Shown: positions 31,506 to 40,561 of the stretch, one piece after another
Position numbering within the stretch: position 1 is the stretch's first letter
Layout: each line of letters opens with the position of its first letter
Source: Actinomycetes bacterium
Lineage (GTDB): Bacteria > Bacillota > Sulfobacillia > Sulfobacillales > JAIMBI01
Length of the DNA stretch: 64,000 bases
Reading direction: 5' to 3'
Assembly: GCA_023565505.1 (NCBI GenBank)
Contig: JAIMBI010000006.1
Location: 1 to 64,000 of the forward strand
Translations under genes and position numbers: made by a program
Notes under the pieces: model-generated
Databases searched by the model: none
Seen by the model: the letters and a program-made list of their open reading frames with translations, nothing else
Told to the model about the DNA's origin: nothing

Positions 31506-31895
31506 GTGGCGCGCCAGCTGTTGTTCCTCCTGACGGCCCTGCTCATGGTGACCGGCCTGGTGGTTCTGACGTGGTCCTTCCACAACCTGGAGCTCACCGA
31601 CCGGCCCGAGTGGATGAACTGGCAGACATTGCTGTGGCCCCTGCTGGTCCTCGGCATCACCGATTCGGCCAGATGGTGGCGGGCTAGGCGGGCGGGACTG
31701 GTCGTCCGTCCCGACTGGACCCGGCTGGTGATCCACGGCTTCCCCAGCGCGCTCATCACGCTTCTCCCGGCCGGGGCCTTCACGAATCTTTTCGGGCCGC
31801 AGGTAGCGCTGTCCCTGCTGGATTTTCCCACCGCCAAAGTCATGGCCGCCTTCTGGTTCGCCGCGACGGTTACCGCCGCCTGGGAGGCGGTGTGA
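31506..31895 (+). CDS. Small hypothetical membrane protein
   Basis: The 129-residue product has about four hydrophobic segments, starting MARQLLFLLTALLMVTGLVV and ending with KVMAAFWFAATVTAAWEAV. The start is GTG 31506. Its stop overlaps the start of the L,D-transpeptidase gene by four bases, so the two are likely translated together. I do not recognise the family. Confidence 0.6.
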   Translation: MARQLLFLLTALLMVTGLVVLTWSFHNLELTDRPEWMNWQTLLWPLLVLGITDSARWWRARRAGLVVRPDWTRLVIHGFPSALITLLPAGAFTNLFGPQVALSLLDFPTAKVMAAFWFAATVTAAWEAV

Positions 31896-32659
31896 GCATG
31901 CCGGGTCACGGGGGGTTTCTGGTCCGCCCGCCGCTGCGGATGCTCTCCCTGGTCATCGGGATCGCCTGCCTGGCCATCGTGGCCTACTGGATGGTGGCGT
32001 TCGCCCCGCCGGTCGGGGCCCAGGGTCCCTATCGCATCGTGATCAACGTGGTCGAGCGGCGCCTTTATCTGTACCACGGGAACACCTTGGTGCACACGTA
32101 TCCGGTGGCCGTCGGCCGCCCGGCCACCCCGACGCCCCGGGGCGAGTTCGTCATCACCCAGAAAGCGGTGTGGGGCGACGGCTTCGGGACCCGGTGGATG
32201 CGCTTCTCGGCGCCGTGGGGCATCTACGGCATTCACGGCACCAACAAGCCGTGGTCGGTGGGCACGGTGGCGTCCCACGGCTGCGTCCGGATGTACAACC
32301 GTGACGTCGAGCAACTCTACGCCCTGGTCTCGGTCGGCACCCCGGTGGACATCGTCGGCCCGACCCCGTACGCCCGGATCCGCAGGGTCCTCCGGCCTGG
32401 GGCCATCGGGCAGGACGTCATCGAGCTGCAGCGTCAGCTCCGGTTGGCGGGGACTTACGGCGGAAGGCTCGACGGCGTCTACACCCCTGCCGTGGCGGAG
32501 GCGGTCCGACGATTCCAGGAGAAACTCGGCCGGCCGGCGACGGGAGAGGCCGATCTCCAGACCGTCGAGGCGCTGGCCGCTGCAACCGGTCAGGCGGGTC
32601 AACCCGCGCGTTATCTGGTCCCCGCCGCCGGCGCCGGCCAGACCCAGGCGGGCTCATGA
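31892..32659 (+). CDS. L,D-transpeptidase with C-terminal peptidoglycan-binding domain
   Basis: The 255-residue protein has one N-terminal membrane segment (~17-37), so the enzyme faces outward. A YkuD domain (~46-155) has the catalytic set His115 (YGIHGTNKPWSVG) and Cys131 (VASHGCVRM). A peptidoglycan-binding domain 1 follows (~165-225, IGQDVIELQRQLRLAGTYGG … DGVYTPAVAEAVRRFQ). It probably makes 3-3 cross-links or trims peptidoglycan; in endospore-formers such enzymes also act on the spore wall. It overlaps the small membrane protein gene and precedes tRNA-Thr. Confidence 0.9.
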   Translation: MSMPGHGGFLVRPPLRMLSLVIGIACLAIVAYWMVAFAPPVGAQGPYRIVINVVERRLYLYHGNTLVHTYPVAVGRPATPTPRGEFVITQKAVWGDGFGTRWMRFSAPWGIYGIHGTNKPWSVGTVASHGCVRMYNRDVEQLYALVSVGTPVDIVGPTPYARIRRVLRPGAIGQDVIELQRQLRLAGTYGGRLDGVYTPAVAEAVRRFQEKLGRPATGEADLQTVEALAAATGQAGQPARYLVPAAGAGQTQAGS

Positions 32660-32678
32660 TCCCGCAGCAAAAACCGTC

Positions 32679-32708
32679 TTGAGCGGTCCTTCGGCCAACT
32701 GCTATAAT
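32679..32708 (+). promoter_or_regulatory. tRNA-Thr promoter
   Basis: TTGAGC (32679-32684) and a perfect TATAAT (32703-32708) are 18 bases apart. The tRNA 5' end is only nine bases after the -10 box. Confidence 0.75.
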
Positions 32709-32717
32709 GAACCGTGC

Positions 32718-32793
32718 GCTGGCGTAGCTCAGTCGGTAGAGCAGTCGATTCGTAATCGACCGGTCGGGAGTTCGAATCTCCCCGCCAGCTCCA
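32718..32793 (+). tRNA. tRNA-Thr (anticodon CGT)
   Basis: GCTGGCG and CGCCAGC form the acceptor stem, the anticodon arm GTCGATTCGTAATCGAC carries CGT, and the T arm GGGAGTTCGAATCTCCC is perfect. CCA is encoded. The total is 76 nt. Confidence 0.96.
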
Positions 32794-32808
32794 GCTCAAG
32801 TTTCCGCG

Positions 32809-32834
32809 CCCCGCACGGTGAGCGGGGTTTTTTT
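32809..32834 (+). terminator. Strong intrinsic terminator after tRNA-Thr
   Basis: CCCCGC and GCGGGG form a stem around ACGGTGA, followed by seven T. Confidence 0.85.
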
Positions 32835-32890
32835 ATGAACGAGCTGCGTTTCCGCTTCCCTGGACGAGGGAAGCCGTGGGCCCTGTTCCG

Positions 32891-34060
32891 TTACGGCGTG
32901 GCCGACGGCGCCGCCCGCGCAAACCGCCGCCGCGCCTCCAAAGCCCGCTGGAGCGCCGCGTCGGCGGTCGGGGCGGTCGCCGTGATGTGGCCCATCTTGC
33001 GTCCGGCCCGAGCCTCGGCCTTGCCGTACAGATGCAGCGAGACATCGAGGGTCAGGGCACTGCGCACGTCGGGATCGCCGCCGGCATCCTGCCACAGGTC
33101 GCCCAGGAGGTTGACCATCGCGGCCGGCTCACGCAGAGCCGGATCACCGAGCGGCAGGCCGGTGACCGCCCGCACGAGCTGCTCGAACTGCGAGGTCCGA
33201 CAGGCCTCGAGGGTGTAGTGGCCGCTGTTGTGCGGCCGGGGCGCCGTCTCGTTGACCAAGAGGCGGCCGTCCGCTGTCCAGAAGAACTCGACGGCCATGA
33301 GACCGACGACGTCCCACGCTTCGAGCAGGCGTTGCGCGGCTTCCTCGGCGCGCTGCCGAACGTCTGCGGGCACGTCGGCCGGCACGCGGCTCCAATCCAG
33401 GATGCCGTTCGCGTGGTGATTCTCCGCGGGCGGGAAGCACCGCACCGAGCCGTCGCGACCCCGCGCCCCGACGACGGACAACTCCTTGAGGATGGGGACG
33501 ACGCGCTCGGCCACGGCGTGGTCGTCGGGTCCCGGACAGAGTTGCCGGAAGGCGTCGACGGCCTCGGCGGCGTTCCCGACCTGGATCTGGCCCTTGCCGT
33601 CGTAGCCGCCTTCGGCTGTCTTGAGGAGGACGGGGGCACCCAACTCGCTGAGGGCCCGCTCGGCCTCGGCGGCGGACCGGACCGGGCGGTACGGGGCGGT
33701 TTCCAGCCCGACGGCGGTCACGGCGTCCTTCTCCCGGATCCGGTTGCGGCTCCGCCCGAGCACGCGGGCGGCGGGATACAGGCGGCCCGCCCGCTCCGCC
33801 GCTTCGGCCGCCTGAAGCGGGATGTTCTCGAATTCGTAGGTGACCACCGCACAGCGGCGCGCCAAGTCGGCCGCCGCGGCGGCGTCGTACGCCGCCTGCA
33901 CATGCTCGTCGGCAACCTGGCCCGCCGGACTTCGGGGATCGGGGTCAAGCACGCGGACCCGGTAACCAAGCCGGTGGGCGGCCTGGGCCGTCATGCGGCC
34001 CAATTGCCCGCCGCCCAGGATGCCGATCCATTCCCCCGGGCGAATCCAGTCCTCCGTCAT
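32891..34060 (-). CDS. purK: 5-(carboxyamino)imidazole ribonucleotide synthase
   Basis: PurK carboxylates AIR to N5-CAIR with ATP and bicarbonate. The 389-residue ATP-grasp protein begins with the nucleotide-binding [20 protein letters not shown], then shows [20 protein letters not shown] and the metal-binding [34 protein letters not shown] 34060 is chosen because it overlaps the purE stop (ATGA), and an upstream start would reach into purE. It forms a purE-purK operon separate from any larger purine cluster. Confidence 0.95.
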   Translation of the reverse strand: MTEDWIRPGEWIGILGGGQLGRMTAQAAHRLGYRVRVLDPDPRSPAGQVADEHVQAAYDAAAAADLARRCAVVTYEFENIPLQAAEAAERAGRLYPAARVLGRSRNRIREKDAVTAVGLETAPYRPVRSAAEAERALSELGAPVLLKTAEGGYDGKGQIQVGNAAEAVDAFRQLCPGPDDHAVAERVVPILKELSVVGARGRDGSVRCFPPAENHHANGILDWSRVPADVPADVRQRAEEAAQRLLEAWDVVGLMAVEFFWTADGRLLVNETAPRPHNSGHYTLEACRTSQFEQLVRAVTGLPLGDPALREPAAMVNLLGDLWQDAGGDPDVRSALTLDVSLHLYGKAEARAGRKMGHITATAPTADAALQRALEARRRFARAAPSATP

Positions 34061-34587
34061 GTTACGGACGGCTCCTCCCGAGGAGGCCACGCGCGGTCGA
34101 GTTCGGCCTGACTCGCTTCGACCTGTTCCGCGAGCTCCCGGCGGTAGCGGTCCAGACGTGCCCGCAGCGCCGGATCCCCGAGAGCCAGGATGGCGGCGGC
34201 AAGCAGCGCGGCGTTGACGGCGCCGGCCCGCCCGACGGCCATCGTGGCCACCGGGATGCCGCCCGGCATCTGGCTGATGGAGAGCAGGGCGTCCAGTCCG
34301 CCGAGCGTGCCGCCCGGCACGGGGACGCCGATGACCGGAAGGAGCGTCTTGGTGGCCGTCATCCCAGGCAGGTGGGCGGCCCCGCCGGCACCCGCGATGA
34401 TGACCCGCAGCCCTCGCCGTTCCGCCTCCGCCGCGTAGGCGAACATGCGGTCCGGCGTCCGATGGGCGGACACCACCCGCACTTCATGGGGAATGTCCAG
34501 CCGGTGGAGCGTCTCGGCCGCATGGCGCATCACGTCCCAGTCGGAACGACTGCCCATGATCACGCCGACCAACGGATTGGCCGCCAC
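34057..34587 (-). CDS. purE: N5-carboxyaminoimidazole ribonucleotide mutase
   Basis: PurE converts N5-CAIR to CAIR. The 176-residue protein has the class I signature [19 protein letters not shown], the catalytic His in [11 protein letters not shown], and [14 protein letters not shown]. The GTG start at 34587 follows AGGAGG by eight bases; a longer ATG start at 34608 would place the ribosome binding site inside the gene. Family length is normal. It overlaps purK by four bases. Confidence 0.95.
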   Translation of the reverse strand: MAANPLVGVIMGSRSDWDVMRHAAETLHRLDIPHEVRVVSAHRTPDRMFAYAAEAERRGLRVIIAGAGGAAHLPGMTATKTLLPVIGVPVPGGTLGGLDALLSISQMPGGIPVATMAVGRAGAVNAALLAAAILALGDPALRARLDRYRRELAEQVEASQAELDRAWPPREEPSVT

Positions 34588-34664
34588 GGTGCGAATTCCT
34601 CCTGCCATGGTGTCGGCCTCAGCATAACACAAGCCGGGGCCGCGTCCGGGCGCAGGCCGCCCCG

Positions 34665-36352
34665 TCACGCCGACGGACGGCGTGCCGCCACGTACTCCAA
34701 CGGATCGTCCCCGCTCCAGTCGGCGGGCTTTGTCTTCGGCCACAGTTCGTCCACCCGGCGCAGCACCTGCTCGATGGTCGGATTCCGTTCGGCTTCGGGC
34801 AGGCCCCGCACCATGATCTCGAGGTAACCGCCCTGACTCAGGAGGGCACGCAAGGACCAGAGGTCCGTGAACGCCATGGTCATAAGGGCCTCTGCCCGTC
34901 GCTCCACCACAAGACCGCCCCATTCCAGGTAGGCGGCCAGCTCTCCGGGCTCCGGCGCGAAGTGGCGGAACGGCAGACGGTGGCGGGCGAGGGCCTCCCG
35001 GATCGGTTCCAACGCCTCCTGCCACGCCGGCGGCCAGGTGAAGGCGAGGGCGGTGCTGAGCACGACTCGGCCCCCCGGAAGCAACACCCGGTAGATCTCC
35101 TTGACCGTGGTCTGCGGATCGCACAGGTGCCAGAAGAGGGCACCGACCACGAGGTCCGCGCTTTCGGCCAGGATCGGGAGCCGCTCGGCGAACGCCTCGA
35201 TCCCGCTGACCCAGTGCGCGTTCTCCTGGGCAGCCCGCCGCAAGGCTTGGCGGAGCAGGGCGGGTGAGGGGTCGGTGAGCAGCAGCACCCCCTCGGGGCC
35301 GATGCGCCGGGCCAGGCCGCCGTCAAAGGCGATCCGGCCGGCTCCGGCTCCCAGCTCGACGGCGGCGACGCCCGGTTCGGGGTCCATGAAGTCGACGAAC
35401 TGTCGGGCCTCCTCGACGCTCTGAATGTACTGTTTTTGGAACAGGGCGCCGAAGCTTCCGCCGAACTGCTCGCTGACCGGAGCAAGGGTCGTCTCCGCGT
35501 GGCGCAGCAGGTTCGGGCCGCTGCTCGCCGTGATGACCAGGCGCCCGCCGCGACGGCTGCGCAACACGACGCCCTTCTGCTCGTAGAGCCGTTCGTCGGC
35601 TTCCCTCACGGCCTGGCCCAGCGTGCCGGGCGTGTAGGCGGCCACGCCGAAACAGAGCGTCAGCGGACTCGGCCAATCGGCACTTCGGTCGCGCAAGAGG
35701 GCCTGGACCTGCTCGGCCCAGGCCTGCGCGTCGGCACCGGCCAGGCCCGGGAGCACGACCAGGAACTCGTCGCCCCCCATCGGACGGCGAAGGCGGATTC
35801 AGGAAGCGCTTCGCGGAGGACCTCGCCCACCAAGGCGAGCGCTCGGTCGCCGCGCATGTGACCATACACGTGGTTCAGCCGCTTCAGGGCATCGAGGTCG
35901 AACAGCACGACCGATCCGGCGCCCCGGTCGAGCGCGGCGTACCGGATCTCCCAGGAACGGCGGTTCGCCAGGCCGGTGAGACTGTCCTCGAGTGCCCACG
36001 AGGGCCAGTCCGCGGCGCCGCCGGGGGACCGGTCGACGGCCGGGGCCATGACCCAGTACCAGTCGCGGCGGAAGGGCACCATCCACCCCCGGACGCGTGC
36101 CACTTCGCCTTCGCCGCCCCGCCCGCGCACACGGCAGGCGACGGCCTCGCCCCGATGGAACGCGTCGCTGAGCAGGTCCCACACGGGCCCGTCATGGCGG
36201 CGAAGCGGGGCCAACCCGAAGACGTCGACCACCGGCAACCCGAGGACCTGCTCCGGTGACAGGTTCCACCGGGTCAGGGCCCGGTCGTTGAGGGCGGCGA
36301 TCCGTCCGTCGGTGGTCGCGATAATAATCGGCCAAGGCAGGGCGCGATACAC
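34665..36352 (-). pseudogene. PAS-GGDEF-methyltransferase fusion with a one-base frameshift in the GGDEF motif
   Basis: The 5' part encodes a PAS-like domain (WPIIIATTDGRIAALNDRAL) and the start of a diguanylate cyclase domain (EDSLTGLANRRSWEIR … VVLFDLDALKRLNHVYGH). Near 35780 the reading frame shifts in a run of six G; seven would restore VRWGGDEF. The next frame continues MGGDEFLVVLPGLAG to about residue 100, then a class I SAM methyltransferase ([32 protein letters not shown]) to the stop. The joined protein would be ~560 residues. Start GTG 36352 has no good ribosome binding site; an in-frame ATA at 36418 sits eight bases after AGGAGGAGG. The shift could be an error, a phase-variable tract or a real lesion. 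Confidence 0.75.
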
Positions 36353-36466
36353 GATGTGCGCGACATCGTCGTCCGTCAGCGGGGTCAGGACCCGCTCTGG
36401 TTCCGACTGCGACGTTATGGCTTGCCTCCTCCTCCTGGGATTAGCGCCAGCCGAGGTGGTTGTGCC

Positions 36467-38092
36467 CTATCGCAAGACCCGCGACGAGGTGGGCGCCGCA
36501 CGGCGGCTTGGCCGGTAGAGGTCGGCCTCGGCGCGCAGGAACAGGGCGTCCATGGTGGTGCCGTCGTGTCCCAGCACGGCGGATCCCCAGCGCAGGGCCG
36601 GGCGCGAGGGGACGTCGGCCAGGTGTCGGCGGACCGTCCTGATCCACTGCTCGATCCGCGGCCGGTCGGCGTCGGGCACCAGTGCGGCCAGATCCAGGAC
36701 GCCGACGCGGCCGAGGAGCGTCGTCGGCGGCGCTTCCCGCACCATGACCCCGGACACGGCGACCAGGGCGTCGTCCGACGGCCAGCGTCCAAGAGCCTCC
36801 TTGGCCCGACGGCCGTCGGCCACGTGGACGAGCACGAACCCCAGCGGTTCTGCGGCGGCCAGCGCCCGGCCGATACGCTTCTCGCCCCGGACCCAGAGGG
36901 TGAACCGGTTGAGCAGCCCGGTGAGGGGGTCTTCCTCCAGCCGGCGGTCGTAGGGCCTGAGGGAGACGGCGAGGTCCAGGGCCAGGAGGCGGAACACGGA
37001 ACGGGCCAGCTCGGGGTCGCCGCGCTCGCGCACGGCTTCGTCCAGCAGGTGCAGGAACTGCTGGGCGAGCAGTACGTAGGCGCTCAGCGGCACATCGTAC
37101 CGGGTGTTCAGATCGGCCAGTTCTCCCGCCTGTTCCAGCACGTCGTTGGACAAGGTTCCGCCGCATAAGCGCGCCAGATGCTGGCGGATTTCGTGGAGAA
37201 ACGGGAGTGACGCGCGGATGCCATGGTCGTCCCCGCGGCCCAGCTGCACCATCCAGTCCGGCACCTGCTGCCAAACACGGTCCAGCGCCACCAAGATCAC
37301 GTCCTGGTGGTCCGCGACGCGGTGGAGGTCGCGTTCGCTCAGACGGAGCACCCGTGCGGCGGATTGGACCACGGGATCGGCCACGGCCACGATCGCCGGC
37401 GGATCCGGTACCGGCACGGTGCTCACCCACGCGTGACCGGGACGTGCCAAGAGGAAGCCCTGCGCATAGCGGATGCCGAGGTGGCGCAACTCGGTCAGGG
37501 TCTCGGCGGTCTCGACCTCTTCGACGATGATCCCGAAGCCCGACCGGGAAGCGGCGTAGACCAGGCCCTCGAGCACGCGCCGGGCGTAGGCGTCCCGGGC
37601 CAACCGCCGCACGACCTCGCCGCTGACCTTGATCCAGTCCGGTTTGAGGCTGACCAGTCGGGAGAGATCCTGCACTCCCGTCCCGTAGTCGTCCAGCGCG
37701 AGCTTGGCGCCGGCCCGCCGGAGCGGCGCCAGCTGCCCCGTCCACGCCTCGGTGAAGTGGACTTCGGCCAGCTCCAACACGACGCCCTGAAGACTCGTGG
37801 GATTCACCCTGAGACGGTCCCCGAGCCACTCCGTCAGCTCCGGCGTGACGTTGACGAACAGGAGGGTGCCGGCCGGGCGCGTCCGCCCCAGCTCCAGCGC
37901 TCGTTCGAACAGCAGGCGGAACACCTGGTCCTGGCGGCGGTGTTGGCGGGCCCACTCCAGAACCGGGGCGAAGCCGTCGTCCTCATGCCCGGCAAGACGT
38001 CCGAGCGCCTCATAACCGAGCACCTCGCCGGTGAAGATGTCGGCCACGGGTTGAAACAGGCAGGTGAACGCGTGCGGCGACGCTCGGACCAT
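36467..38092 (-). CDS. Cyclic-di-GMP phosphodiesterase (EAL) with degenerate C-terminal GGDEF domain
   Basis: The 541-residue protein starts with an EAL domain (~5-235) carrying the catalytic residues: YEALGRL, FVNVTPEL, ELAEVHF, LALDDYGTG, DWIKVS, EEVET and YAQGFLLARP. It should hydrolyse c-di-GMP. The middle ~150 residues are helical and somewhat resemble a globin-coupled sensor, but the position expected for the haem histidine reads Asn (ADLNTRYDVPL). The C-terminal part begins EDPLTGLLNRF like a GGDEF domain but has lost the GGDEF motif (GRVGVLDLAAL). No membrane segment is seen. It may pair functionally with the adjacent frameshifted GGDEF gene. Confidence 0.85.
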   Translation of the reverse strand: MVRASPHAFTCLFQPVADIFTGEVLGYEALGRLAGHEDDGFAPVLEWARQHRRQDQVFRLLFERALELGRTRPAGTLLFVNVTPELTEWLGDRLRVNPTSLQGVVLELAEVHFTEAWTGQLAPLRRAGAKLALDDYGTGVQDLSRLVSLKPDWIKVSGEVVRRLARDAYARRVLEGLVYAASRSGFGIIVEEVETAETLTELRHLGIRYAQGFLLARPGHAWVSTVPVPDPPAIVAVADPVVQSAARVLRLSERDLHRVADHQDVILVALDRVWQQVPDWMVQLGRGDDHGIRASLPFLHEIRQHLARLCGGTLSNDVLEQAGELADLNTRYDVPLSAYVLLAQQFLHLLDEAVRERGDPELARSVFRLLALDLAVSLRPYDRRLEEDPLTGLLNRFTLWVRGEKRIGRALAAAEPLGFVLVHVADGRRAKEALGRWPSDDALVAVSGVMVREAPPTTLLGRVGVLDLAALVPDADRPRIEQWIRTVRRHLADVPSRPALRWGSAVLGHDGTTMDALFLRAEADLYRPSRRAAPTSSRVLR

Positions 38093-38207
38093 CTCCCCCC
38101 GGTCCTCCCCAGGGCGTCCCCCGCGGGAACTGTCGAAGATTGTCTCCCGGCAGCGATTCGCGCCGTGTGCGTGGATTCCTCCTTCTGGAAGATCCCAACC
38201 CGGTGCA

Positions 38208-38243
38208 GCAAGAACCGCCGCCCGACCGGATGTCGGACGGCGG
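38208..38243 (-). terminator. Intrinsic terminator after the YHS gene
   Basis: On the minus strand CCGCCGTCCGAC and GTCGGGCGGCGG form a 12-bp stem (one G-U pair), followed by TTCTTG. It separates the YHS/copper genes from the EAL gene. Confidence 0.65.
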
Positions 38244-38257
38244 CGAGAAACGGGCGG

Positions 38258-38422
38258 CTAGTTGACGTACCTGTCCGGATCCTGGTCGAAGCGGCGTTTG
38301 CACGCCTCGCAACAGAAATAATACGTGGCCCCGCGGTGTTCGCTCCGCGGGGTGGTCGCTTCGACCACCACGGTCATGTGGCAGACCGGATCCTCGACGC
38401 GGCTTCCGATCGATTCGGCCAT
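38258..38422 (-). CDS. Single YHS-domain protein
   Basis: The 54-residue protein is one YHS domain: DPVCHMTVVVE … RGATYYFCCEACKRRFDQDP, with the CxM and FCCxxCxxxF cysteines that may bind copper. ATG 38422 follows GGAGGG by six bases. YHS proteins of this size often accompany copper ATPases and act as metal carriers or sensors; the copper ATPase next door is broken. Confidence 0.85.
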   Translation of the reverse strand: MAESIGSRVEDPVCHMTVVVEATTPRSEHRGATYYFCCEACKRRFDQDPDRYVN

Positions 38423-38469
38423 TGAAGACCCTCCCTTGTCCCTAAGGACCGCCCGGCGCTCGACCGCTG

Positions 38470-38832
38470 TCAGACGGCGTCGGGCAGGAACCGCTCGGGA
38501 TTGTGCTTGACTTCTTCCCGGCACGCCGGGTGACAGAAGTCGTAGAGGTTCCGTCGTAGGGATGTGCCGGCGGCCTCGGCGACAGGAATCGTCATGCCGC
38601 AGACCGGGTCGACCGCTTCTTTCGCCCCGCCGTCGGTCGCCCTGTGGTCGACGACGGCCGCGTAGCGGTCCGGGTCGGCCCGGAAGGCCGCCAGACAGGC
38701 TGGCGCGCAGAAGTGGTAGGTCACGCCGGCGTGCGTCCAGGAGCCGACCGCCCCCGCGACCGGCACCGTCATCCCGCACACGGGATCGACGGCCTCGGCG
38801 GTGTGGTCGCCCGTCTCACCGGCTGCCGCCAT
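38470..38832 (-). CDS. Tandem YHS-domain protein
   Basis: The 120-residue protein carries two YHS domains: AVDPVCGMTVPVAG … YHFCAPACLAAFRADPDRY and AVDPVCGMTIPVAE … YDFCHPACREEVKHNPERF. Each has the DPVCGM motif and a CxxxC pair, suited to binding copper or another soft metal. ATG 38832 was chosen as the only start before the first domain; GGAGG lies further upstream than usual. It lies 47 bases upstream of the single-YHS gene and overlaps the tail of the decayed copper ATPase. Confidence 0.8.
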   Translation of the reverse strand: MAAAGETGDHTAEAVDPVCGMTVPVAGAVGSWTHAGVTYHFCAPACLAAFRADPDRYAAVVDHRATDGGAKEAVDPVCGMTIPVAEAAGTSLRRNLYDFCHPACREEVKHNPERFLPDAV

Positions 38833-40065
38833 GTCGGCGTCGGCGGCCTGGAGTGTCCCCCCTCCTCGGTCCGCGTCAGGCCGGCGTAGGGATCCACGCG
38901 CCGGAGCAGGGGCGAGTTGCCCGTCACGAGGACCGAGGACAGCGCCATCGCGGCTCCCGACAGCACCGGGGCGAGGAGGCCCACGGCGGCGAAGGGGACC
39001 AACACGACGTGGTAGAGAAACGCCCAGGCGAGGTTCTGCCGGATCTTTCCGAGCGTGCGCCGGTTCAGGCGGAGGGGACCGCCGCAACGCCGCGCGGGTC
39101 GCCGTTCATGAGCGTGATCCCGGCCGTGGCCACGGCGCCATCCGTGCCGGTGCCCAGGGCGATGCCCACGCCCGCGGTGGCAAGCGCCGGGGCGTCGTTG
39201 ATCCCGTGGCCGACCATGGCCACGCGGTGCCCCGCGGCCTGCAGGGACCGGATGACGCCGGCCTGGTCGCCCGGGAGCACGTCCGCGATGACATTGGCGG
39301 GGCCGATGCCGACGGTGCGCGCGACGGCTTCGGCCACGGGCCGGGCGTCACCTGTGAGGAGATAGACGGTGATCCCGTCCCGGCAGAGTGCCGCGACGGC
39401 CTCGGGCGCGGTGTCCTTGACCGGATCGGTCAGGACCACAACACCAACCAGAGTGCCGTCGGCGGCGACGCCGACGGACGTCTCTGCCTGGGATCCGCCG
39501 GTCGGCTCCGACCTGGGGACCGAGAGAGCGGCCTCGGCCAGGGCTCGGGCGCTCACGATCTGGACGATGTGTCCCTCCACCCGGGCGCGCACGCCGCGGC
39601 CCGGATCCGCTTCGAACGTCTCCACCGAGGGCGGGGCCAGTCCGTGCATCCGGGCATGGGCGACGATGGCCCGGCCGATGGGATGCTCTCCAGGAAGGTG
39701 CCGGCGACCGGTTCCCAACGGGCTTTGACCACGCCCGGGATGCCCCGGATGCGCTCGGCGATCGCCGGTGCCGCGGCGGCGTCGGGGATCGATGCCAGCC
39801 GGAGCGCGATGGTGTCCGTGACGACCCGGCAACCGATGTCCGCGATGGTCTCCAGGAGGTCGTCCAGCCGCACCTCATGCGGATCGACGGTGAGGCGGGC
39901 CTTTTCCGTGCCGAAGTTGACCCGGGCTTCGCGAACCCCCGCCAAGTCCGCCACGCCCTTTTCGATCCGCAGCGCGCACGTCGCGCAGGTCATCCCGGTG
40001 ATCCCGACCTGAAGCTCGACCAAGCCGTCGGTGGTCCGTTCCACCGCGTTGCTGTTGCCAGCCAC
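38769..40065 (-). pseudogene. Copper-translocating P-type ATPase, internally deleted remnant
   Basis: The N-terminus has a copper-binding HMA domain (GITGMTCATCALRIEKGVADL) and part of a second. At about 39690 the sequence jumps, in another frame, into the nucleotide-binding domain (GEHPIGRAIVAHAR). The first six membrane helices, actuator domain and DKTGT phosphorylation site are all missing. The hinge motif reads VGHGINDAPAL instead of GDGINDAPAL, losing an Mg2+ ligand. Another frameshift near 39072 precedes the last helices (IRQNLAWAFLYHVVLVPFAA … ALSSVLVTGNSPLLRR). It cannot pump copper. It lies between csoR and the YHS genes, so it was once part of a copper operon. Confidence 0.85.
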
Positions 40066-40105
40066 CGTGAGTCGTCCTCGTGAATCCGGCCCGAGGCCGG
40101 CTGCA

Positions 40106-40471
40106 TCAGGACGCGGGGTGGTCCGGTCCGCCCCGGTCGGCCGGCAGCCCGTGGTGGCTGCACAGACCGTGTTCGGTGCCGCCGCCGTCGCCGTCGGCGG
40201 CGAGGCCCTTGGTGTAACGGAGGGCGGTGACCAACTCCTCGATGAGCGACTCGCCGGAGCCGCGGAGGATGGCCTCGGTCACGCAGGTCGACAGGTGGTT
40301 CTTCAGCAGGACCTGTTGGACCGACTCAAGGTTAGCCTGCACCGCCGCCAATTGTTTCATGATGTCGATGCAGTACTGTTCCTCGGCCACCATGCGCTCC
40401 ACCGCCTTGAGATGGCCGACGGCGACGCGGAGCCGGTGGGCCGCGTCGGTCTTGTACTGCGGCAGGAGCAT
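40106..40471 (-). CDS. csoR: CsoR-family copper-sensing transcriptional repressor
   Basis: The 121-residue DUF156 protein has the Cys-His-Cys copper(I) site of CsoR: Cys34 (EEQYCIDI), His59 and Cys63 (LLKNHLSTCV), with spacing matching Mycobacterium CsoR. The N-terminal helix (AAHRLRVAVGHLKAVERMV) is typical. ATG 40471 follows GGAGGGG by eight bases. The C-terminal ~30 residues are a Gly/His-rich tail (DGDGGGTEHGLCSHH) that could add metal binding. It lies directly upstream of the copper ATPase remnant and presumably regulated it. Confidence 0.88.
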   Translation of the reverse strand: MLLPQYKTDAAHRLRVAVGHLKAVERMVAEEQYCIDIMKQLAAVQANLESVQQVLLKNHLSTCVTEAILRGSGESLIEELVTALRYTKGLAADGDGGGTEHGLCSHHGLPADRGGPDHPAS

Positions 40472-40561
40472 CAAAATCCCCTCCCCCCGGGGTGGACCAC
40501 GACAACAACGTAATCCCACCGCCCGCGCGCGTCAACACCGGAGCCGGTGCCGGCAAGGCGA

